Source: Streptomyces sp. Alt3
GTDB taxonomy: Bacteria; Actinomycetota; Actinomycetes; Streptomycetales; Streptomycetaceae
Direction of reading: 5' to 3'
Assembly (NCBI RefSeq): GCF_030719215.1
Contig: NZ_CP120983.1
Coordinates: forward strand, 620,001-684,000
Length of the DNA: 64,000 nucleotides
Position numbers and translations under genes: made by a program. The notes below the pieces were generated by a model that did no database searches, was not told the DNA's origin, and saw only the letters and a list, made by a program, of their open reading frames with translations. Shown here piece after piece: positions 30,224 to 39,110 of the stretch. Position 1 is the stretch's first letter, and each line of letters opens with the position of its first letter.

Positions 30224-31885
30224 GTGTCGGACCCCACCCTGCAGCAGATGGCACGTCATGACCGTGGAGGCCGGCGAGGCCGGAGCACAGGGCCTGTACT
30301 GGGTGTGGCGGTGGCCGTCGTCCTGGCGGCCGGTGCCGGGTGGTGGGGGTACCGGGCGTGGTCCGAGGACACGCCGGAGAAGGACCCCGAGGTGGTGGCG
30401 GCGACGGCGCGGCTCCAGTCGTTCCTCGACGCCTGGGCCGCGGGCGAGGCCACGGAGGCAGGGGCGCTGTCCGACTCGCCGAAGACCGCGGAGTCGCTGC
30501 TGACCTCGGTGATGACCAATCTGAAGCCGACCGCGACCGAGCTGTCGGCTGGCGACGGTGAGAAGAACGACAAGGGCGAGGTGACCGTCCCCTACACAGC
30601 GCGGTTCACCGTGCCCGCCGTCGGTGTCTTCGGCTACGAGTCCGAGGCGACCCTGGTCCGGAAGGCCGAGCAGTGGATCGTGGAGTTCAGCTCCCCGATG
30701 GTCCATCCTCGGCTGGAGCCCGGCAAGACACTCGCGCTGAAGGCGGTGGCGAAACGTGCCTCCGTGCTCGACACGAACGGCGACGACCTTCAGGCCGCCT
30801 CGCTGCGCGGCTCGGTCGACGAGCAGGGCAAGGGCACCTTCGGCCTCGAGGCCCGCTACGACAAGCAGTTGCGGGGCGGCGGGGGTGCGGCCACCAGTGA
30901 GGTGGTGATCGCCGACCGGCAGTCCGGCGAGGCGGAGGCCTCTCTCACCAGGAGCGGTGCGAAGTCGGGCGAACCGGTGAGGACCACCATCGATCCGAAG
31001 GTCCAGGGTGCCGCCGCCGCGGCGATGGAGGGGCTGAAGGTGAACGCGGCCCTGATCGCCCTCGAGCCCTCGACGGGGAACATCCTGGCCGTCTCCAGCC
31101 GTCCGGCCGGCGGGCTCAACCGGGCGATGGCCGGCCAGTACCCACCCGGGTCGACGTTCAAGGTGGTCACGGCGGCGGCCATGCTGAAGGCGGGCGTGAA
31201 GCCGTCGGACGTGGTGGCGTGTCCCAAGTTCGCGCACGTCGACGGGCAGCGGTTCGAGAACCAGAACCAGTTCACGCTGCCGGCGGGGTCCACGTTCAAG
31301 GACTCCTTCGCGAAGTCCTGCAACACCATGTTCGTGGAGAACCGGGCCAAGGCGGGCGGCTCGGCCCTGCACGACACGGCGGAGGCCTTCGGGATCGGCG
31401 GGGTGTGGGACGTCGGGGACACGACGTACGACGGGTCGGTCCCGGTGAGCACGTCCGACAACGACCTCGCGGCGTCCACCATCGGTCAGGCCCGCGTGCA
31501 GGCGTCGCCCCTGGTGATGGCGTCGATCGCGGCGACGGTGAAGGAGGGCACCTTCAGACAGCCGGTTCTGGTGCCCGACGCGGTCAAGAAGAAGCACGAG
31601 GCGACCGCACGGCTCGACCCGTCGGTGACGGGCGCGCTGCGCGACATGATGCGGGCGACGGTGACGTACGGAGCGGGCAGCGCCCTCACCGGCCTTCCCG
31701 GGGAGCCGCACGCCAAGACCGGTACGGCCGAGTTCGGGCAGGAGAAGCCCCCGCGCACCCATGCCTGGATGATCGGCTACCAGGGTGCCGACGACCTGGC
31801 GTGGTGCGTGATGCTGGAGGACGGCGGTTCCGGCGGCGCCGACGCGGGGCCCGTGGCGGCCAGGTTCCTGGAGAACCTCACGTGA
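30224..31885 (+). CDS. pbpA: Penicillin-binding protein transpeptidase (PbpA-like, MecA-type N-domain)
   Basis: 553 residues from GTG at 30224 (AAGGAG 10 bases upstream). It has one N-terminal transmembrane anchor (VLGVAVAVVLAAGAGWWGYRA). An NTF2/MecA-like N-domain follows (about 55-160), then a dimerisation region and a transpeptidase domain with SxxK at S310-T-F-K313, SCN at 365-367 and K498-T-G. Acts in peptidoglycan cross-linking outside the membrane. Known: PBP genes (pbpA/orf18 and a second) lie at the end of the S. clavuligerus cluster beyond gcaS. Here a PBP sits instead next to cas2. Inferred: a beta-lactam-tolerant target for self-protection. The terminator between shows it is separately transcribed. 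Confidence 0.88.
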   Translation: MSDPTLQQMARHDRGGRRGRSTGPVLGVAVAVVLAAGAGWWGYRAWSEDTPEKDPEVVAATARLQSFLDAWAAGEATEAGALSDSPKTAESLLTSVMTNLKPTATELSAGDGEKNDKGEVTVPYTARFTVPAVGVFGYESEATLVRKAEQWIVEFSSPMVHPRLEPGKTLALKAVAKRASVLDTNGDDLQAASLRGSVDEQGKGTFGLEARYDKQLRGGGGAATSEVVIADRQSGEAEASLTRSGAKSGEPVRTTIDPKVQGAAAAAMEGLKVNAALIALEPSTGNILAVSSRPAGGLNRAMAGQYPPGSTFKVVTAAAMLKAGVKPSDVVACPKFAHVDGQRFENQNQFTLPAGSTFKDSFAKSCNTMFVENRAKAGGSALHDTAEAFGIGGVWDVGDTTYDGSVPVSTSDNDLAASTIGQARVQASPLVMASIAATVKEGTFRQPVLVPDAVKKKHEATARLDPSVTGALRDMMRATVTYGAGSALTGLPGEPHAKTGTAEFGQEKPPRTHAWMIGYQGADDLAWCVMLEDGGSGGADAGPVAARFLENLT

Positions 31886-31920
31886 CCCCCTCCCCGTCCT
31901 CGCCCTTCCGTACCTGACAG

Positions 31921-31955
31921 CCGGCCCGCGCCTCTCCCCTTCCGGCGCGGGCCGG
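31921..31955 (+). terminator. Terminator after PBP gene
   Basis: A perfect 12-bp stem (CCGGCCCGCGCC at 31921-31932 with its complement at 31944-31955) and an 11-nt pyrimidine loop, 35 bp after the PBP stop. It marks the right boundary of the clavulanic acid cluster. Confidence 0.75.
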
Positions 31956-32192
31956 TGATCCTTCCCGGTCGCAGCCTCCCCGGATCGGCCATAAGCTGCC
32001 CAGGCCGACACGGTGTGACCAGGGCTTCCGCCCTCGCAGGCAGCCGAGCCGTGTACCCCGAGGCCACAGGACCGAACGGGAGAAACCGCACCGATGATCC
32101 GCCCGCAGGCGGGCAGGAGAGCGGGAGCACCGCACGCCGCGCACACGCGCGACGGCGGACACGGCACATCCCCGAGGGAAGGAGCAGGCCCG
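31956..32192. other. Intergenic region before DUF5709 gene
   Basis: 237 bp without a supported gene. Frames open through here read as low-complexity Arg/Gly-rich shadows. It should carry the promoter of the DUF5709 gene, whose RBS is the GGGAAGGAG at 32176-32184. Confidence 0.4.
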
Positions 32193-32654
32193 ATGCCGGA
32201 CGAAGGACGCGGAGACGACGTCTACCAGCCCGATGGGTCGGACACCGACAACCCGCCCACGGACGACCTCGACCCCGAGAACGTCATCGACGAACCCGAT
32301 CTCGACGACACACTCGACACCGGCTACTCCCCGCCCGAGAAGCCACTCGGCGTCACCAAGTACGGCACCACGGGCGAAGAACAGCGGGAAGGCGAATCCC
32401 TCGACCGCCGCCTGGCCCAGGAAGTGCCCGAGGACGACCCGCTCCTGACCGACGAACCCCACGAGGGCCCGGAGGACAACGGCCCCGAGGAGGACGACGC
32501 CGGCACCGAGCGCGCCGGACGCCTCACCACCACCGACGAGGAACCCGGCACCGACCGCAACAACAGGACCCTGGGACGCGACGTCGGCATCGACGGAGGC
32601 GCGGCCACAGCCGAGGAGGCCGCACTCCACATCCAGGAGGACGACGAGGTCTGA
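32193..32654 (+). CDS. DUF5709 family acidic protein
   Basis: 153 residues, very acidic (many Asp/Glu). It begins MPDEGRGDDVYQPDGSDTDN and includes the family-like pattern LDDTLDTGYSPPEKPLGVTKYGTT with a later ESLDRRLAQEVPE. No membrane segment, no signal peptide, no catalytic motif. DUF5709 proteins are small actinobacterial proteins of unknown role. ATG at 32193 follows AAGGAGCAGGCC; a further upstream in-frame ATG at 32094 would add a basic, atypical leader. The gene precedes a DJ-1/PfpI gene by 92 bp. Confidence 0.75.
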   Translation: MPDEGRGDDVYQPDGSDTDNPPTDDLDPENVIDEPDLDDTLDTGYSPPEKPLGVTKYGTTGEEQREGESLDRRLAQEVPEDDPLLTDEPHEGPEDNGPEEDDAGTERAGRLTTTDEEPGTDRNNRTLGRDVGIDGGAATAEEAALHIQEDDEV

Positions 32655-32746
32655 CTCCTGCGGGAACACATGTGCACGGCGATCAGGGGAACGGCACGGA
32701 GACGGACCACGACCCGGTGGGCCGTTCGGAGGAAAGGTGACAGCCG

Positions 32747-33313
32747 ATGACCGGCGACGAACTCAAGCAGCGGAAGGTGCTGGCCGTGGTGACCAACTAC
32801 GGCGTGGAGCAGGACGAGCTCCTGGTGCCGCTCGAACACCTGCGCGGCGCAGGAGCCCGGGTCGACGTGGCGGCGGTCTCGATGGACGACATCCTGACGC
32901 TGGTCGGTGACAAGGACCCGGGCAAAACCGTGCGTCCCGACCTCACACTGGACGATGCCGACCCGACGGACTACGACCTGCTGCTCATCCCGGGTGGCAC
33001 CCTGAACGCCGACACGCTCCGGCTGCAGAGCGCCACCAACGGGATCGTCCGATCCTTCACGGACTCCGGCCGCCCCGTCGCCGCCATCTGCCACGGCCCC
33101 TGGGCACTGGTCGAGGCGGGCGTCGTCCCGGACAAGCGGCTGACCTCCTACCCCTCGCTGCGGACCGACATCCGCAACGCCGGGGGCGAGTGGACCGACG
33201 AACCGGTGGTGACGGACGGCTCCGGCGGCTGGACGCTGATCACCTCACGCAACCCGGGCGACCTGGAGCCGTTCGTACGGGAGATCGGAACGGCGCTCGC
33301 GGCACGTCCGTGA
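32747..33313 (+). CDS. DJ-1/PfpI family protein
   Basis: 188 residues. It has the DJ-1/PfpI Rossmann-like fold with the nucleophile elbow AAICHGPW (Cys near residue 115) and the acidic residue in VTNYGVEQDEL. Members act as glyoxalase/deglycase-like stress proteins or peptidases; the exact activity cannot be read from sequence. ATG at 32747 follows GGAGGAAAGGTGACAGCCG. It is probably co-transcribed with the DUF5709 gene and unrelated to the clavulanic acid pathway. Confidence 0.85.
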   Translation: MTGDELKQRKVLAVVTNYGVEQDELLVPLEHLRGAGARVDVAAVSMDDILTLVGDKDPGKTVRPDLTLDDADPTDYDLLLIPGGTLNADTLRLQSATNGIVRSFTDSGRPVAAICHGPWALVEAGVVPDKRLTSYPSLRTDIRNAGGEWTDEPVVTDGSGGWTLITSRNPGDLEPFVREIGTALAARP

Positions 33314-33405
33314 CGTGGGCCCGGATCACTGCCGGCGACTCGGTGAACAACCCTGTGCCGCCTCAGCGTTGGCGCGGCAGCTCCTGCGACACCTCGATGA
33401 ATGAC

Positions 33406-33443
33406 GAAGGGCCGGTATCGGATGTCTCCGATACCGGCCCTTC
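33406..33443. terminator. Strong terminator downstream of tRNA-Pro
   Basis: A perfect 17-bp inverted repeat (33406-33422 and 33427-33443) with a TGTC loop. It lies 19 bp beyond the tRNA 3' end on the minus strand and also faces the DJ-1 gene, so it can serve both. Confidence 0.85.
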
Positions 33444-33461
33444 TTCCACGACTCAGACGAG

Positions 33462-33535
<74 letters not shown>

Positions 33536-33584
33536 ATGCGTTTCCTCCCGGTGTTCCGGGCGGCCTCGCAGGACAAACATTACC

Positions 33585-36242
33585 TCACTCGGAGGCCCGG
33601 ATCGACGCGCATACCTGCTGGGCACGGGTGGCCAGCCCTTCCGCGCCGCAGGCGGTGGCCAGTTTCTGGGCACGGGCCACCTCCCGGGGGGAGCGTATGG
33701 CGACGCCGTACTCGAAGCGCGCGAGTGCGTGCTCGTAGGCGGAGGAGGAGGTCTCGAGGTGGCGTACCGACTCGGACAGCAGGTGGACGGCCTCCTCCTC
33801 GGGCGCGAACAGTGCCAGGCAGCGCAGGGCCTCGCCGATCGCCGTGTCCGTGCCGAAGCGTTCCGCGTGGACGCGTGCCCGGGTGGCCAGCTGCGCGCCC
33901 CTGACCGGGTCGGTGTCGGCCAGGGCACGGGCGAGATCCCCGGCCCAGGGCGCCCAGACACCGTTGAAACGGCCTCGGGGCTCCAGCGCCGCTCCAGCCG
34001 ATTCCAGCTCGGCGACCGCCTCCTGCGTCCGGCCCTCGGCCAGCAGCAGACGGCCCCGTACGCACGGGGCGTCCGGCAGGACCATCGCGCTCGGGTAGGG
34101 CGGGCCGAAGTCGTACCGGTCGGCGACCAGCCGCGCATCCGCGGTCCGGCCCCGGGCCAGCAGAGTGTCGACGAGGAGACAGGTGGCGTCCCAGTGGACG
34201 GGCAGCCCGCTGCCGGCCCTGTCCGCGAGGCGGAGGCCCTCGCGGAGGAAGCCCTCGGCCTCGGCGAGACGGCCGCGCCTGCGGTGCACGAGCCCCAGGA
34301 GGGTGTGCGCGAACGCGAGGTGCGCTCCACTCCAGCCGGAGATCTCGAAGGCGCGCACGGCCTCACCGAAGAGTGTCTCGGCCCGGTCGAGCTGGTCGGT
34401 GAACGCGTAGGTGATGCCCACCATCGCGGGGAGTTCGAAGCCCCATTCGGAGTCGGTCCAGCCCAGTCCGCGGGCGGGCCGCCCGTCCACGAGCGCGCGT
34501 TCGCAGAAGTCGACGACCTGCTGGGCGTTCTCACCCCGCAGCATGGCGTCGAAGGCACGCAGGGTGAGCAGGGCGCGCTCGGCGTTGTCGCGACCCTTGA
34601 GGTGGTCGGCGTTGCGGGCGAGACGGGCCGACCGCGCCGGGCCGTCGTCCTCGGTGGCCTGCATGCCCTCCCAGAGGAAGTGTGCGGCCTGGAGCCGCAT
34701 CAGGCCGGGGCCGGGTGCCGTCCGGGACGCCTCGGCGGCCAGCGAGAGCGCCGCGTCCTTGAGCTGGTTGTTGTGGGACAGGGCGGACGCGAGCCGGAAG
34801 GTGGCGTCGATCCGGAGTGCCCCGTCGAGCCCCGGGGTGTCGAGCGCGGCACGCAGGTGCTGCACCGTGGTGGCGGGTGAGGAGAGCAGGGTGGCGCAGC
34901 CCAGTTCGTACAGCAGCGCCGCCCGGTCGCGCGGGCGCGGCGGCTCGTCCAAGGCGCGTTCGAGGCAGCGTCTGGCGGCTTCCGGGGCGCCGACCGCCAG
35001 GTGCTGCCGTGCGGCGTCGCGGAGCTGCGCGACCAGTTCCTGGTCGTCGTCCGGGTGGACCTCGAGCAGATGCCGGGAGGCCGCGGCGGCCCCGAGGCCG
35101 GCCTGGGTGATCGCCCAGGCGGCCCGTCCGTGCATGGCGGTGCGGGTCGCCGGCGGGATCGAGCGGTAGACGGCGCTGGCGATGAGCGGGTGGACGAATT
35201 CCAGCGGGTCGAAGCCGCTGACGATGCGGGCGTCCCGCAGCCGCGCCGTGCAGTCGGCGGCCTCGGCCGAACTCATCCCGGCCAGTGTCGCCGCCAGTTC
35301 CTGGGAGATCTCGGTGCCGAGGACGGCCGCCGCCCAGGCGAAGCGGTTGGCGTTGGTGCCGAGGCGTTCGAGTCGGGCGACGAGCCCGCTTCCGCGGGCC
35401 GAGGCACCGAGTTCGCGCAGGAGGCCGGCGGATTCCTCGACCGGCGGCAGTTCGCGGTCCTGCGCCTTGGCTACGAGTTCCACCGCCTCGTACGGGTTGC
35501 CTCCGGTGACGGCCCAGACCTCGCGGCAGAACGGGTCGTCCGCGTGGTCGCCCAGGCCGGCCCGCACCAGTTCGGCCGTGGCCTCGGGGGTGAGCGCCCG
35601 GAGCGCCACCCGGATCAGCGCGGGGTGGCCCGCGCTGCCCGCGCTCTCCGCGCCGCGGGCGATGGCCCAGTCGGCGTCGCGGTCGGCGAACTCCTGGGGG
35701 CGGTGCGCCTGGACGACCAGCACGGGGAGTTCGGAGAGCCTGGCGGTGAAGCCGGCGAGCCAGGCGAGGGACTCGCCGTCGGCCCAGTGGGCGTCGTCCA
35801 CTATGAGGAGCAGCGGCCGGTGACTGAGGCGGGAGGCGAGCCGGGACACGAGGTAGTCGAGGCCGTCCCGGACACCCTGGGGGTCGGGCTGCGGCCCGCT
35901 GGGATCGGCGAGGCCGAGAGCGGGTGCGGCGATCTCGAACCAGTCGCCGAAGAGGGCGCGCGTCTCGTCGGCGGGGAACCGGTCGAGCGCGGGCTGGAGC
36001 AGTTGGCGTACGACGTGGAAGGGCACCGAGGTGACCGTCTCGCCGCCCCGTGCGGACCATATGGTGCAGCGGTCGGCGGCCATGGCCTGGATCTCTCCGA
36101 GCAGCGCGGTCTTGCCGATGCCGGCCTCACCGCTGAAGACAAGCAGCCCGCCGGACGCCTGTCCCCCGCACAGCGCATCCAACGCCTTTGCGGCGGCGGC
36201 GAGTTCGGGGTCGCGCTCGTACAACGGCCGGGACGGCTTCAT
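33585..36242 (-). CDS. LAL-type AAA ATPase/TPR protein lacking the LuxR HTH
   Basis: 885 residues. A C-terminal LuxR HTH is expected in large ATP-binding LuxR (LAL) regulators. This one has Walker A GEAGIGKTALL near 45, Walker B LLLIVDDAHW near 150, the STAND NTPase core to about 350, and long TPR-like helices. It stops after ARAQKLATACGAEGLATRAQQVCASIRASE, exactly where the HTH would begin. ATG at 36242 follows GGGGAGGC. It may act as a signal-sensing or partner ATPase, or be a truncated regulator. The next downstream element is the tRNA-Pro, and I saw no HTH-coding sequence in any frame between 33536 and 33584. Confidence 0.85.
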   Translation of the reverse strand: MKPSRPLYERDPELAAAAKALDALCGGQASGGLLVFSGEAGIGKTALLGEIQAMAADRCTIWSARGGETVTSVPFHVVRQLLQPALDRFPADETRALFGDWFEIAAPALGLADPSGPQPDPQGVRDGLDYLVSRLASRLSHRPLLLIVDDAHWADGESLAWLAGFTARLSELPVLVVQAHRPQEFADRDADWAIARGAESAGSAGHPALIRVALRALTPEATAELVRAGLGDHADDPFCREVWAVTGGNPYEAVELVAKAQDRELPPVEESAGLLRELGASARGSGLVARLERLGTNANRFAWAAAVLGTEISQELAATLAGMSSAEAADCTARLRDARIVSGFDPLEFVHPLIASAVYRSIPPATRTAMHGRAAWAITQAGLGAAAASRHLLEVHPDDDQELVAQLRDAARQHLAVGAPEAARRCLERALDEPPRPRDRAALLYELGCATLLSSPATTVQHLRAALDTPGLDGALRIDATFRLASALSHNNQLKDAALSLAAEASRTAPGPGLMRLQAAHFLWEGMQATEDDGPARSARLARNADHLKGRDNAERALLTLRAFDAMLRGENAQQVVDFCERALVDGRPARGLGWTDSEWGFELPAMVGITYAFTDQLDRAETLFGEAVRAFEISGWSGAHLAFAHTLLGLVHRRRGRLAEAEGFLREGLRLADRAGSGLPVHWDATCLLVDTLLARGRTADARLVADRYDFGPPYPSAMVLPDAPCVRGRLLLAEGRTQEAVAELESAGAALEPRGRFNGVWAPWAGDLARALADTDPVRGAQLATRARVHAERFGTDTAIGEALRCLALFAPEEEAVHLLSESVRHLETSSSAYEHALARFEYGVAIRSPREVARAQKLATACGAEGLATRAQQVCASIRASE

Positions 36243-36349
36243 GCCTCCCCTTCCCAGGGTGGTTGCGGAGAGGACCGAGCCTATCCGCGCGCGGGTGCTC
36301 AAGAACAGGGTTCCGGTGGTTCTCCGCAGGTACGGGGCACAATCGGGGG

Positions 36350-36868
36350 GTGGACGAATCTCGCAGGGACCGCGACGAGGAAGGCAGGGCGCGCAACGCG
36401 CGCCCCCGGGACGGGCTCGGGCGCCCCCTGCCGTACGGGAGCCCGGGGGTGGAGCGGCAGCCCGAGGGGGTGGTCCGCTCCCCCGCCGAGACCGTGCGGG
36501 AGGCACAGCGGCTGCTGGACGCGGGGATGCCGTTCCACGCGCACGAGGTGTTCGAGGACGCCTGGAAGTCGGGTCCGGACGCGGAGCGCGAGCTGTGGCG
36601 GGGACTGGCGCAGATGGCGGTCGGCCTGACCCATGCCGCACGGGGCAACGCGGCGGGCGGGGCACGCCTGTTGAGGCGGGGCGCGGTCGCCGTGGAGGGG
36701 TTTCGCACCTCGGATCCTCACGGGATCGCGGTGGACGGACTGATGGCCTGGGCGCGGGATCTCGCGGACCGGGTGGCTCCCTCCGGTGACGGGGAAGGGG
36801 CCCCTCCCGGTGTCGACGCCGCCGAGGAGGCGCCCCGGTTGCGACGGGAGGACCGGGCCGGGGAGTGA
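36350..36868 (+). CDS. DUF309 domain protein
   Basis: 172 residues from GTG at 36350. The DUF309 helical core is clear: AGMPFHAHEVFEDAWKSGP followed by ELWRGLAQMAVGLTHAARGN. The C-terminal tail is acidic and Pro-rich. Function of the family is unknown. Divergent from the LAL-like gene across 107 bp. The start is the least certain part; the RBS is a run of G residues. Confidence 0.75.
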   Translation: MDESRRDRDEEGRARNARPRDGLGRPLPYGSPGVERQPEGVVRSPAETVREAQRLLDAGMPFHAHEVFEDAWKSGPDAERELWRGLAQMAVGLTHAARGNAAGGARLLRRGAVAVEGFRTSDPHGIAVDGLMAWARDLADRVAPSGDGEGAPPGVDAAEEAPRLRREDRAGE

Positions 36869-36972
36869 GCGGCTGAGTGCGATAGGTTTTGCTCCTTCTT
36901 GACGGCCCGTTGATCGCGTCCGTCACGTTCATGTTCCATTCCTCGCCATCTGCTCAGGAGACGGACGCCCCG

Positions 36973-37395
36973 ATGACCGACATCATCAACGGCCTCGGCC
37001 GTGCCACCGCATACGGGGCCCTCGGCGTCGTACTGCTCGTTCTCGGCATATTTCTGATCGACGCGCTGACACCGGGCAAGCTCGGGCGCCAGATATGGGA
37101 GGAGCGCAACCGCAACGCGGCGCTCCTCCTGAGTTCGGCGCTGCTCGGCATCGGCGGCATCGTGTTCACGTCGATCTGGACGACGTACGAGGACTTCGGC
37201 AAGGGGCTCGCCTCGACGGCCGCGTTCGGGCTGCTGGGTCTGATCATGATGGCCCTGGCCTTCCTCGTCGTGGACCTCGTGACGCCCGGAAGGCTGGGGG
37301 CCACGCTGGTGGAGCGGGAGCCCCACCCGGCGGTGTGGGTGACGGCGTCCTGCAACCTGGCGGTGTCCGCGATCGTCTCGGCGTCGATCGCCTGA
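36973..37395 (+). CDS. DUF350 family membrane protein
   Basis: 140 residues, four predicted membrane helices in two repeats, each ending in a DUF350 signature (FLIDALTPGKLGRQIWEERN and FLVVDLVTPGRLGATLVERE). DUF350 proteins are small integral membrane proteins of unknown function. ATG at 36973 with AGGAGA 11 bases upstream. An in-frame ATG at 36889 would add 28 residues without family support. Confidence 0.8.
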   Translation: MTDIINGLGRATAYGALGVVLLVLGIFLIDALTPGKLGRQIWEERNRNAALLLSSALLGIGGIVFTSIWTTYEDFGKGLASTAAFGLLGLIMMALAFLVVDLVTPGRLGATLVEREPHPAVWVTASCNLAVSAIVSASIA

Positions 37396-37456
37396 TCCCC
37401 GTGCGATCAGGTGGTCCGTCGAACACGGCGGGGCGCAGCCGTTACGATCCGGCCTC

Positions 37457-37828
37457 ATGAGCACTTCGGACCAGGATCAGGACCAGCGGCAGGAACAAGA
37501 GCGGGAGCAGGAGCAGGACCACGATCCGGGTGGGGACCCCGGGGAGATACCCGGGGCCGCCGCGCAGGAACGGAGACTCACTCCACGTCAGGCGCGGCGG
37601 CTGCGGATCGTCCTGTCCTCCGTGGGCATGGCGGCGATGGCCGTCGTCCTGGGCCTGCGGATAGCGAGCCGTTCCTCGGTCCTGGTCGTCGGAGTGTACG
37701 GGCTGGCACTCATCCTCTGCGGTGTGGTGATCGAGCTCAGCAGGAACGGCCGTACCCGGCTCGGCAGCTGGCTGCTGGGAGTCGGGCTGGTGGCCGCCGT
37801 CGGCGCGGACTGGCTGCTCATCCCCTGA
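37457..37828 (+). CDS. Small membrane protein with Gln/Glu/Asp-rich N-terminus
   Basis: 123 residues. The first 30 are a low-complexity hydrophilic stretch (SDQDQDQRQEQEREQEQ). Then come a basic segment (RRLTPRQARRLR) and three hydrophobic helices (about 50-66, 70-88 and 100-120). No family recognised. The repeat region is encoded by imprecise CAGGAX/GAGCAG units, so length variation between strains is likely. It lies 61 bp after the DUF350 gene and converges on the FAD oxidoreductase gene. Confidence 0.65.
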   Translation: MSTSDQDQDQRQEQEREQEQDHDPGGDPGEIPGAAAQERRLTPRQARRLRIVLSSVGMAAMAVVLGLRIASRSSVLVVGVYGLALILCGVVIELSRNGRTRLGSWLLGVGLVAAVGADWLLIP

Positions 37829-37838
37829 GCCGGTCCCG

Positions 37839-39110
37839 TCACAGGGCGGTGATCCGTACGTCCGTGCCGTCCGGGTCGACGTGGTCGACCCAGTCGGCCC
37901 TCAGAGTGAACGGTCTGCCGGGGACCGCGGTGGACAGCAGGCGCTGCCGGTGGAGTTCCCGCCCGTCCTGCGAGACGACGAGCAGCGGGCGGGGCAGCCG
38001 TCGCCAGGTGCGCAGCACGAACCGGTCCCCCGGCGGGCGCGCTCCGTCCGGCCCCGTCATGTTCGGGGCGATCCACCGCAGGGGTGCGTCGACGACCAGC
38101 CTTCGTCCGCCTCCGGCCGGGCCCTCGGTGCCGGCCAGGCGGTGCAGTACGGGCACCGCCACGGCCCGGCCCTCCTGGGCCGCGTAACCCGCGCGTTCGA
38201 CGGCGTGCAGCAGGTTCCCGACGGCGAAGACGCCCGGGCGCGAGGTCCGGTGGGCGGCGTCGTACGCGGGTCCCCGGGTCCCGGGGTCGAGGAGGATCTC
38301 TCCACGCCTGGCCAGTTCGTGGTCGGGTACGAAGTCACCGGTCAGGACCACGGTGTCGCAGCGCAGGGTGGTCGTACGGCCGTCCTCGTGGCGCAGTGCC
38401 ACCCCGGACAGACGCGCCCTGCCGGTGAGTCCGGTGACGGTGGCACCGGTGAGCAACGGGACGCGCGGGCTCCGCAGCCGGAGGGCGGGGGCCGTCCGGT
38501 CGGTGACCATGGCGACGACATGGACGCCGGCGGCGCGCAGGGTGGCGACCGCCGCGTGGCCGACGGGCTCGTCGCCGACGACGACCGCCGTGGTGCCGAT
38601 CCGCTGGCCGTACAGATGGACGGCCTGCTGGAGCTCGCCGGTGGTGTACACACCGGGCGGCCGGGCGCCGGGGATCAGCCGGGCGCTGCGCGGCCGTTCG
38701 CGGGCTCCGGTCGCGAGGATCACGGCCCGGGCGGTGATCCGTTCGAGTCCGGCGGGTCCGGTGGTCTCGACGGTGCGGGGCCCCGCCCAGCCGGTGACGG
38801 TGACTCCGGTGCGCAGGGCGGCGCCCGCCGCCACGGCTGCGGCTACGCCCCTGCGCGCGAAGTCGGGCCCCGTCGTGCCTCTGCGGGCGTACGCGGACCC
38901 GGCCGCCGACGCCCACGCGTACGCGGACCGGTCCAGGCGGCCGCCGAATCCGCCGTGGTGGCAGTGGCGGGGGATCCCGCCCGCCTCCTGCTCGCGTTCC
39001 AGGATCTCCACCCGGCCCGCGGTCGCGGCGGCGAGTTCGGCTCCGGCGGCGAGACCGGCGGGGCCCGCGCCGACGATCAGGACGTCCACCTCGCGTGCTT
39101 CGCCGGTCAC
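37839..39110 (-). CDS. FAD-dependent pyridine nucleotide-disulphide-type oxidoreductase
   Basis: 423 residues. It has an N-terminal FAD-binding motif VLIVGAGPAGLAAGAEL, a second dinucleotide fold around VVVGDEPVGHAAVATL, and an ATGARERPRSARLIPGARPPG segment like that of GlpB-like or HcnB/sarcosine-oxidase-alpha-like proteins. The C-terminal third is unusual and has no close motif I recognise. GTG at 39110 overlaps the upstream dehydrogenase stop by 4 bp. Inferred: it forms an electron-transfer complex with that dehydrogenase in glycerol-3-phosphate or polyol oxidation. Confidence 0.8.
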   Translation of the reverse strand: MTGEAREVDVLIVGAGPAGLAAGAELAAATAGRVEILEREQEAGGIPRHCHHGGFGGRLDRSAYAWASAAGSAYARRGTTGPDFARRGVAAAVAAGAALRTGVTVTGWAGPRTVETTGPAGLERITARAVILATGARERPRSARLIPGARPPGVYTTGELQQAVHLYGQRIGTTAVVVGDEPVGHAAVATLRAAGVHVVAMVTDRTAPALRLRSPRVPLLTGATVTGLTGRARLSGVALRHEDGRTTTLRCDTVVLTGDFVPDHELARRGEILLDPGTRGPAYDAAHRTSRPGVFAVGNLLHAVERAGYAAQEGRAVAVPVLHRLAGTEGPAGGGRRLVVDAPLRWIAPNMTGPDGARPPGDRFVLRTWRRLPRPLLVVSQDGRELHRQRLLSTAVPGRPFTLRADWVDHVDPDGTDVRITAL

